Assembly: GCA_024704765.1 (NCBI GenBank)
Contig: JAKMXF010000077.1
Coordinates: 708,516 to 772,515 of the forward strand
DNA: 64,000 nt
Source of the DNA: Oopsacas minuta
Lineage: Eukaryota > Porifera > Hexactinellida > Lyssacinosida > Leucopsacidae
Reading direction: 5' to 3'
Positions 56,653-64,000 of this stretch are shown in pieces. Numbering within the stretch: position 1 is the first letter of the stretch; each line of letters opens with the position of its first letter. Position numbers and translations under genes: made by a program. The notes beneath the pieces were generated by a model. The model did not search any database. It saw nothing but the letters and a program-made list of their open reading frames with translations, and was not told the origin of the DNA.

Positions 56653-56750
56653 AACAGTGGTCAACACGTATTTGGTGCCTTGGAAGTTTGACTTTTTTAG
56701 GTATATTTTGTACGTAGATTCGAAAAATGCCTTCAGTTTTGATCAATCAG
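55330..56750 (-). pseudogene. CR1/L2-type LINE reverse transcriptase relic
   Basis: Minus strand, pieces in RT order. Near 56300 is a worn FNHxP/AxxVPTxKxP region (FPSAWKRAVMCSNLKKPNLD). Then comes LEHGFLQGSCLGPLIFTLYT, matching PQGSVLGPLLFxLY. MHRYVDDNQIYLPFKP at about 56100 is the catalytic box (usually YADD). Next is DSKTEF.TFGTRQQLSKVHL. 55855-55583 follows, with DNIRRILTYLSHKSCEALEN and SPLEYCNALLYALPS. Near 55350-55420 is DRSFSIA.L, near the usual C-terminal end. The endonuclease half is absent, so this is a 5'-truncated insertion with many frameshifts. No poly-A or simple-repeat tail was seen at the 3' side. Confidence 0.85.
56578..56652. repeat. (ATT)n microsatellite
   Basis: About 23 ATT/TTA units with one interruption (ATC). 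It gives long poly-Tyr or poly-Asn frames on the two strands that are not genes. Confidence 0.95.
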
Positions 56751-56752
56751 CT

Positions 56753-56906
56753 CTTGTTTTGAAATATATCCCCGATTGACTTAAACTAATGAAGTACTAT
56801 AATATCTACATATACGAATATATGTGTTAAGAATTGGTTGCCATTAGCACAAACGTTTTCACAAGAGTAATAATATATGGAAATTCTATAAACAGTAGAA
56901 ACAATC
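56753..56906. other. non-coding spacer
   Basis: AT-rich sequence between the LINE and the family A gene. No TIR for either was found. Confidence 0.4.
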
Positions 56907-58575
56907 AATCAATGTTTAAAAAGCGTCTTTTTCGGGGCATCCTTGAGTGAGATTTGCCTGGACAATCTCGCTGAAGACTCCAGCAGGAATCTCCAATCTT
57001 GTGAACATCCCACCTTCCCTGGTACCTATCTTCCATTACCCTGATGTCTCGACGGAACCTTTCTCCTTGTTCTTCACTTAGGTTCCCAAGTTTTCGGGGA
57101 GATGATCTAAATGGTCATGGAGATAATGAACCTTGATGTTCATCTTACAGCCAAGATTATTGAATTTCGAGAGCATGTGCCTACTAATTCAGCGAAATTT
57201 TATGCATTGTAGTTGCCCAAAAGATTTTGGGTAACTAACACAAATGCGGACCAAGCTCCAGATTCAGTGTTTTCATGGAACTAAAAAACATGTCTTTAAT
57301 GAGCCTTCTGATCTTGGGGTCATCAAATATTCCAGTTTCGAGCTTTTCGGTGCCAAGTTCAGGAAATGAACTGCATAGATAATGGAAGCAGGAATCATCT
57401 TAATTTAGAGTTTGGACGAATTGTTTCATGAGGTCTAGCCTGATCTGCAGTGGTAGAAGAATGAACATTTTCCCTGTTTGTAATCAGAGGTTTGTTAATG
57501 ATGCTTATTTCTCCACTACCATAATCTTCCTCAAGGGCCAAACTTTTCTTGTCCAGTGGTCATTTCTTGCTCAGCTATCCCAAAGACAAAGGAAGCATGG
57601 GTATTTTGTGTAGCCACTTTGCTGGCTAGGAGGAAATTAACTATCTTCATGCCAACACAATTACTCATTGATGAATAAGATTTTTCCTTATCTCCAAAAC
57701 CAGTTTGATTGACTCATACTCCTCCTTCATACTTGTTGAGTGACCAATTGGAAAAGAAGCATATCTGTTCCCATTATGAAGCAAAACACATCCCAAAACT
57801 CCTAGTAGAACTGTCGATAAAAAGGCGCCATTCATTTGGCCTGTATTCTGGTACACCCATCTCTCCGAAAAGACCTCCAACATCATTGCACCAACTAGAC
57901 TGTCGTCGTTGGAAAAGTAAGGCAATAAAGACCGCCCTCTGTTACGATAATATGCAATCTTGGTTCCAGAATCAAGTAAATTTTTGTCATTCAACCTGGA
58001 TGCCAGTACATTACAAGATTTTTTCGAGAGGTCGAGATTCCTGATGAGATCATTCAGTTCAAGTTGTTCAAAACGTTGGGGATCATGGATGAAGGGTCTT
58101 CAAAATTGCTGTCACTCGAATTAACTTCTGCTTTATGAAGAATACCTGAATCATTTAGATGAAGGTTCGAAGCCGGAATGGGCACCTCATCTGAGTGTAG
58201 AACAGGTCGTCTCGCTGACTCTAGGCCAGGATATGTCCAATTACTCTTATTCTTATAATTGATTCCTTGATATTTGCAATACAGAAGTAACAATCATCAC
58301 AATGGTTTTTTGGCTCCCCCAAACTATTGGTATACCAAATTTCAGACTTCTCCTCTTACAAACAGTCCATTGCCGCAGATGCTCCGTACAAGTTTTACAT
58401 ACTGTGCATGGGGCCCATAGTTTATCTTGGTCTCCAAGCCTGACTCTAAACAAGCAAGATATGCCTTCTTAACAAAGTCGGAGATAGTTTTTCGCTGTTC
58501 TCCCATAGTATAGCTACCACAAATATAGCAGAATACATTTGGGTTATTCAAACAACTTCTTCTTGACGAAGCCAT
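56907..58575 (-). pseudogene. family A zinc-domain transposase-like protein
   Basis: A full-length copy, about 555 residues, on the minus strand. The start at 58575 gives MASSRRSCLNNPNVFCYICG. A shift follows, then RLGDQDKLWAPCTVCKTC, EHLRQWTVCKRRSLKFGIPI, and, after another shift, the CYFC finger region. Next come NKSNWTYPGLESARRPVLHS, LLPYFSNDDSL, LGCVLLHNGNRYASFPIGHS and MKEEYESIKLVLE. Near 57600 is GYTKYPCFLCLWDS, the CxxC block. Near 57480 is a PLIT.REN region. Near 57250 is SAFVLVTQNLLGNYNA, and near 57150 VHYLHDHLDHLPENLG. SEEQGERFRRDIRVMEDRYQ at about 57050 is the SE..E block, and RRFLNID is the end. The N-terminal and C-terminal parts are the same as in the short derivative at 18556-19035. 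Many frameshifts. No TIRs seen. I know this as an unnamed, highly repeated arthropod family. Confidence 0.8.
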
Positions 58576-61500
58576 ATCATACAACAATAACTACTTAGTA
58601 TTTGAAATGGAAATAAATATAATGTGATAACAATTATATCCAAAAAATTAAGCATGCATGATATGGTTTTAGAATAAATTAAAGATGCAATATTTCAAGA
58701 CTTAAGTCAGTCACAAAATTGTTTTGATTTACTAAAGAAACATTATTTAATTAGGGTAATATCCCAAATTAAGCCTGCATTAAAGGCGAATCTGTATTAA
58801 GGAACATATTCAAACTTAAAAACTAGACTGATGGAGTAAAACCAATGGTAGTATTGAAATCAGCAAATCAAGTATACTCTAAAATAGGGCTAAATTCTGA
58901 GGCGCCAAAAAGGTTTTTCATTTCTGTAGGGCTGTGTAATAATTATCAATTATTATTATTATTACTAACAGTATTATCATTATAAATCTCTTCGTATACT
59001 CCAGTACCAAACACTTACGTAGGAATTTCAGAGTTGACTAACCTGACCAGAATAACTTACTAGTACCATACTTGCATATCATATTAAACTTGGGTAGACA
59101 TCACATAATGGTGAAAGCGCAATTTCAAAATTGCCGGAAATTGACTTTTGGTCCTTAGTGTCAAAGCAATGTATAATTGTGACGACTTAGTACTCATAAG
59201 GTTGTTAAAAAAGGATTTTTTGGATTTATAGCATAGTATTGGATTGTATCAGTTTACATATTTAATTATTGTTATATGAATTGGATTGCATTAAAAATGA
59301 ACTAATTTATCATACTTTTATAAATTACAGTTACGAGTTATAGTTTGCTCAAATATACGACTATGTATTACGTGTTAGAATGATATTGAGATGCAAAATA
59401 ATATCAATGACAAACCAAATGTACATACAACAGTTGTGCAATTATCATAAGACAAATTTTGCTACCAAAAGTATCGAAAGTATATTTATGAATGTCGAAA
59501 TCCATACATATGGATTCAGTCACAGAGAAAGTCAAGAAAGTAAAACTCAGAAATGATATAGACTTCGGGTTAATAGGTCCGTCATTGGAAACTGGTTTCA
59601 CAGAAATTCCTACGGACCATCTTTTTCTATGGAAAATGGTTTTAGGTCAAAAATTCGATCAAGATTTTGGTGTATTTCGGCCATCATTTAGATTGCAGCT
59701 CAGGGATTTTCTTGGATTAGTTTACAAGCTTCAAGGAGAGTTGTGAGGATGCAAACAACCGCATGATTATTTGATTGAGCATTTATAGCTTGTTGAGGTT
59801 GTTTGAAATGGATTGCCTCTATTTAGTTGATTCTTAGGCATTTTAGATACTGATATACATATACTTCGTATATAATACCTTGACTCTTAGAATTGATCTT
59901 GCAACTATTTACTAATAAATTTTTATTTATATATTCGATCAACATATAAAAGAGAGAAACAACATTATCAGGTAGGATCAATTTTCCATCAAAGATTTAG
60001 TCACCTCGGAGTTCGGAACAATTTTGAATATAATTTTGGCCCATGACCTAATTTTTCAGGAATACCAAAATTCGTGACAGCTCAACCGCGTGATTTCATC
60101 TATTCGCCAAGTTACTAACGGATTACTAGGTACTTTGTTGCTATTATATATGATAAAAGGTCAGACGATGTTTACAGTTTACCACTAAATAGGAGATTGA
60201 CAATATCGTTCCCTGAATTGTAGGCGAGTTATGGAACTTGGCTTGCATAGCGACGGCGCCGCGTATTCAAGCTTGTGGGCGTCCATGATGATGGATTGTG
60301 GTTGTCTAAACAGCATTTACCATAGAGAATAATGCAAAGGTCTTCGGTGTATAACGAACACAAGACAGTCACGGCGGCCCCGGCACAGTAGTATACATAC
60401 CAAGCATCCTACGAGCCAGCAAATTTCTCTCTCAAATTTAGCATCTAGAAATCTAAATCTGAAGAAAGAGGGGCAGAATGCGAGCAGTTTAGGAACTTAT
60501 TCATTATTTAACCAAGCTCTTTGATGTAGCAGTCTCAGATGCTATGTTCTAAAGATAGACTCAAGGGAAAGACGGATAAAGATCAAGACATTGCTCTTCT
60601 AGCTGACTAAAGAGTAGCTGAAACAGTTCGATTATCGCAAGAGACATGATAGATAACAACAAAGAATCTAAATACTAGAGACTTGAGATTAAGAAATTGA
60701 ATAAAATCTAATATCTTCTCATTTAGCGATGCATGATGACAAAACAAATACTAGATACGAAGTTAATGAATTGGTTTTCTGCCCAACACAACAATTTAAA
60801 GAATTTAGAACAGTGATGATTATGTACTCTAGGAATACCAGGTAGAATCTTAGAGTATTGTGGTTACAGCAGTTGCTGATCGTTACAATAGTCAGATAAT
60901 CAGTTAGTCTGGGTCTCTGCTTGAGCGAAATTTAGTGGGGGTAATCTTGATTATATCGTTTTATCTACTTCGTCTTGTGGTCGCGGAGGAACAATTGCAA
61001 TTGCGGACTGAAACCTCACTAGAAGTTCATTAATTCCTAAAGTTTATAACTGTACTGTACATGTTCAAGTTGATGCCAAGACTACCAAATATCAATTGAT
61101 GTTCGCGAACTTGTGTTTCATATCAATGATGCTAATAGGAACACCGAGGTACAGCAACTCTGATAGAAGGGAAATAAACAATAAGAGCCTGTATATTGCT
61201 TGTCGTCAACATACTTATGAATTAATATTGAAAGATGCAAGCCCGGAAGAAGAAAATTAACAGTGGTCTTGCAAATAACAAAGTGGTCAGGCAATAATGC
61301 TAAGTGTCCATAGCTACCCCATACAAATGTACACGGCAAGCCAAAAAGTGGTCAGCCAATTACCTTACCTGGCTGACCGTTCTTGCAGGCATTGAGATGT
61401 CTGGAAATTGATCTTGGTTCGCCGATTTCTTGTCAGAACAGATTAGGGTATGTAAAATTAATTACTTGTTTCAGTGTTTCCTCCAGAATTTTTGGTAAGT

Positions 61501-61589
61501 GCTCATTTCTTGATTGTTTGGGGCCTCTGTCGCATTACACGTTTCAGGGCCTATGTATAGAGTCTTCATTTTACCGCAGCTAGATATTA
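58576..61589. other. non-coding, nothing recognised
   Basis: Three kb without a supportable gene. The 84-codon frame 59492-59746 (+) and a GC-richer patch at 60235-60400 were examined and match nothing. The 59042 position has a donor-like CAG|GTTAGT on the minus strand, but the upstream frame is stopped, so it is not an Ig exon. Confidence 0.35.
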
Positions 61590-61633
61590 AAAGCGCGTCG
61601 TTAAGCAGGAAAACACGTTGATTGACGCGCTTT
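61590..61633. repeat. 10-bp-arm hairpin, AAAGCGCGTC
   Basis: Perfect 10-bp arms (61590-61599, 61624-61633) rich in CG around a 24-nt loop that itself holds an imperfect repeat. Followed by GGGGGAA. Possibly a transposon end. Confidence 0.6.
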
Positions 61634-62133
61634 GGGGGAAACACTGACTTATTTCTCATCCGGAATTTCCTCGGGAACTGGTACGACGGGCGGAATTGTA
61701 TTTGTAATTTTATAGGTCAGTTTATATAAAAATATTTTGAACCTTCGATATCTCGCCACATCTCTCTCAGCATTAAAATATTGAATTTTCAAATATACGC
61801 AAATAGTTAATGTGGATTTCACACTCTGTGACCAAAGAATTATCCATAAAGTGGACAAAAAAATAAAATCTTTCCGGAAGAGGGGAAATTTTGGGGCGGC
61901 AGGGAAGAGAGAAACAAAATGCAATTTTACATCACATTAATTATTAGATTTCAATGGCACACAATTGACACATCCCTTCAATCAAGCCTTGCACTACATC
62001 GTGCTTTAGAACATATGTGTTCAGGAGATTTAGTTAATATATGGATATATCAAAGAATAATGAGTTAAATTACAAATAATCGGAATGTTTACATACATTG
62101 CTAAAAATAATAATCAAATACTAGGCTATAAAT
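61634..62133. other. non-coding; unrecognised ORF 61649-61924 (-)
   Basis: The minus-strand 91-codon frame ends with a proline/glutamate-rich tail (PPVVPVPEEIPDEK). I cannot place it in a family and see no neighbouring exon. Confidence 0.3.
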
Positions 62134-62637
62134 CAGAGATGCAGCGATATGGAATGGACGGTGGGCCAGACAGGACCGTCGGTTTCAGGTCGATCTGGTC
62201 CGATTTTCATCAAATTCGGTATAGATCGGTCCGAATTAGCGACCTAACGGTGCTGACCGAATTTAATACTGAGTCATTATACAAATGTATAGTCGCTTAC
62301 TAGCCAATGTCTCTGGTTTTTTGAACATTTGTTGACTATTGAGGGTAATGTCCTGCCCAAACCTTAAGGTGGCTTTACAGGATAAGAGAATTATTATATC
62401 GATCAAGACCGGTCCAAGATTATGATTGTGCGGTCTGGACCGGTCCGGACCCCATAAATATCTGTACATTGACTTCACTGGGCCATATTTGACTCATAAA
62501 TATTTGTGAATACACTACACCTAAGTCATATTCCCATAAATTCTTGTCAATTCACTTCACTGGGGTGATTTTTGACACGTCCAAAATGAAATAAATGACG
62601 GTCTGGCCCATGAATTAGCCCGATCGCTGCACCACTT
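62134..62637. mobile_element. non-autonomous hAT-like element (MITE)
   Basis: The ends CAGAGATGCAGCGATATGG and (inverted) AAGTGGTGCAGCGATCGGGC share TGCAGCGAT, and further in GGGCCAGAC.GACCGTC. Tips of the CAGTGGTGCAGCG type are common in hAT MITEs. The interior has several GGTCCG/CGGTCT words and no coding region. An 8-bp duplication is not clear. Confidence 0.6.
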
Positions 62638-63260
62638 AAAAATAAAATTTTCGAAAAATGGGACAAAATATCCCCAAATTGGATTTAAGGATTTCAGATA
62701 AAAGTGCAGATGCAAGATGTCAATTCAATTTGGATGAAAATGTCATTCTTACTATAATAAGAATGACAATCTGACATACTATAAGTATTAATGAATCTAA
62801 ACAAGAGTTGGTACCGGGTTTGCATAGTATTCCAAGTACCGAAAAACAATATATAGTAGTGAAAAGAATAAATGAAGTCTTAAGTAAAGTACTAGCGACC
62901 CTTGTATTATTAAAAGCAATTGAAGTATAAGATACGAAAGAATGTATCAATATTCGGAAGGAGTCCAGATGATAGAGAGTTTCAAGTATTAATTGAAAGT
63001 AAAATGGATAATCACAAAATGAAAAATGAAGATGCTAGAAGGCCGTTGAAGATGAAAAATTTTACAACAAAATTGATATTGCAAAATACATCCAAATCTC
63101 AACTATCGATAGCATTACAACAACTGAAATCAAATAGTATTTAGGACAAGAAACATGAATCTGAACTGAGCATACTTCATCCGCTTCACTCCCACTACTC
63201 ATATAAATTTTAATGAATTTGGGTCCTCGAGTTGTCAATATCTGTCTATGAAGCTAATAC
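62638..63260. other. non-coding; small hairpin at 62742-62767
   Basis: GTCATTCTTA / TAAGAATGAC form a 10-bp perfect hairpin with a 6-nt loop. The 74-codon frame 62920-63144 is lysine-rich and unrecognised. Confidence 0.35.
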
Positions 63261-63262
63261 TA

Positions 63263-64000
63263 CTTGGGGCATTCAAAAAGTTCTCATCTTTGCATAACAT
63301 CATGACACTACAACAACTTACGTATTTCAACTTTCTACATAAAAATGTTCAAAATACTCCTCTCTACATCTATGCATTGTTTAGCCTTTCAACCTCATTT
63401 CGAAAATGGGTTTCACTCGCCGTTATCCACGGAATTTAGGTCGTGGTAAATTCCATTTCCTAGCTCTTGTTGGTTATGAAATAGCCAGAAATCACAAGGT
63501 GTTTGATCTGGAGAATGCAGAGGATGTTCATCGTTTCAAACCCGATATCCTAATAAATTCCCCAACGTATTTGAAACACAAGGTCTGGCAATATCGTCGA
63601 AATTCTGATTCCTTCAGTTCCTGCACGCGGACGTCGTGTTTGATAGACATTCTCGACTTCTCTCAGGCATTACCTGTGGAAATTCTCTACTGAGTTGTCT
63701 CATTTAGGCTCGAATATTTTGAGCGATTGGCCCATAAACATGAGAAAATCCGGTGTAGAGAACTCTGAAGTACAAACGTACCTTTTCGGGGGGAGAAGAA
63801 CCTTATGGGACCCACGATTTGCTTTGTTACTTACACAGAAGTTCAGGAAATCTAAACCAAGTTTCGTCACCAATAACGATTTATATAACCTTCGGGAATC
63901 ACAATCTCTATATTCTTTAAGCAATTTTTCTTGCATGAAAACCCTCTTTCTCCTTTGCCCCTTTGTGAGGATTTGGTATCCATCGCGCTGAAATCTTAGG
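63263..64000 (-). mobile_element. mariner element, 3' part, cut by window edge
   Basis: The tip CTTGGGGCATTCAAAAAGTT follows TA (63261-63262). From there to the window end the sequence is the inverse of 30895-31632 with no indel and, as far as I can read, one difference (near the tip). It carries the same stops and shifts, so this copy was already dead when it was duplicated. The rest lies beyond the window. Confidence 0.9.
63300..64000 (-). pseudogene. mariner transposase relic, partial
   Basis: Same broken coding content as at 30895-31530: RWIPNPHKGAKE at the window edge, GDETWFRFPELL, DDIARP, SPDQTPCDFWLFHN, then the C-terminus. The long open frames visible on the plus strand (63406-63991) are antisense shadows. 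Confidence 0.85.

Noticed and set aside
56411-56746. Asn- or Tyr-rich ORFs on both strands
   Set aside because: They are produced by the (ATT)n microsatellite and read into the LINE on one side.
59042-59230. Donor-like CAG|GTTAGT on the minus strand at 59042, tested as a further Ig exon
   Set aside because: The required phase-1 frame runs into a TGA about 25 codons upstream and shows no Ig residues.
61649-61924. Minus-strand ORF ending in a Pro/Glu-rich tail as a 3' exon
   Set aside because: No acceptor with matching phase and no other exon of such a gene nearby; left as unrecognised.

Overview
The window is AT-rich eukaryotic DNA with long non-coding stretches, phase-1 introns and a dense, mostly dead load of DNA transposons. 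There are no operons, no bacterial genes and no CRISPR arrays. The mix of mariner, Tc1, pogo, hAT, P, MULE and RAG1-like relics, plus one CR1/L2-type LINE, points to an arthropod, most likely a crustacean. A caligid copepod would fit, but that is inference and not something the sequence proves.

Host genes. The only convincing host coding sequence is three separate immunoglobulin-fold exons, all on the minus strand (40764-41132, 12591-12854, 2260-2523). Each has good AG/GT borders and each is a symmetrical phase 1-1 exon. They read as parts of one long-intron Ig-superfamily gene spanning at least 39 kb, or as members of one exon cluster. Nearly everything between them is transposon-filled intron.

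Layout. 0-7 kb: Ig exon, a palindrome with a promoter-like pair of motifs, a 28-bp-arm hairpin, a tRNA-like fragment. 7-11.3 kb: two mariner copies. 12.6 kb: Ig exon. 13.4-15.3 kb: element with about 346-bp terminal inverted repeats (TIRs) and a perfect 9-bp target-site duplication (TSD). 15.9-17.2 kb: Tc1-like element with a DD37 spacing. 18.6-19.0 kb: short derivative of a zinc-binding transposase-like family. 20-24.3 kb: two more mariners and a pogo-like miniature inverted-repeat element (MITE). 26.6-29.6 kb: hAT-like element with 263-bp TIRs. 30.1-31.6 kb: mariner carrying a nested 309-bp MITE. Its 3' 738 bp recur almost unchanged in inverted orientation at the right edge of the window. 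33.5-34.9 kb: composite tandem/dispersed repeats. 35.4-37.5 kb: ZBED5/FAM200-like hAT. 38.4 kb: ZMYM-type hAT fragment. 40.8 kb: Ig exon. 42.7-43.9 kb: RAG1-like transposase relic. 44.6-47.7 kb: P-element (THAP9-like) relic with TIRs. 49.0-49.5 kb: repeat pair. 50.0-51.8 kb: MULE-like transposase plus OTU protease relic. 52.2-55.1 kb: complete but frameshifted 2.86-kb element with about 390-bp TIRs. 55.3-56.8 kb: LINE reverse transcriptase. 56.9-58.6 kb: full-length broken copy of the family seen at 18.6 kb. 62.1-62.6 kb: hAT MITE. 63.3 kb to end: mariner.

The most interesting material is three transposase-like families (A at 18.6 and 56.9 kb, B at 52.2 kb, C at 42.7 kb). They share an arrangement like RAG1: acidic core, CxxC zinc pair, PELH-type motif, and a late SE..E motif. 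Family B is preserved with both ends. No intact transposase exists anywhere in the window, so all autonomous copies must lie elsewhere.
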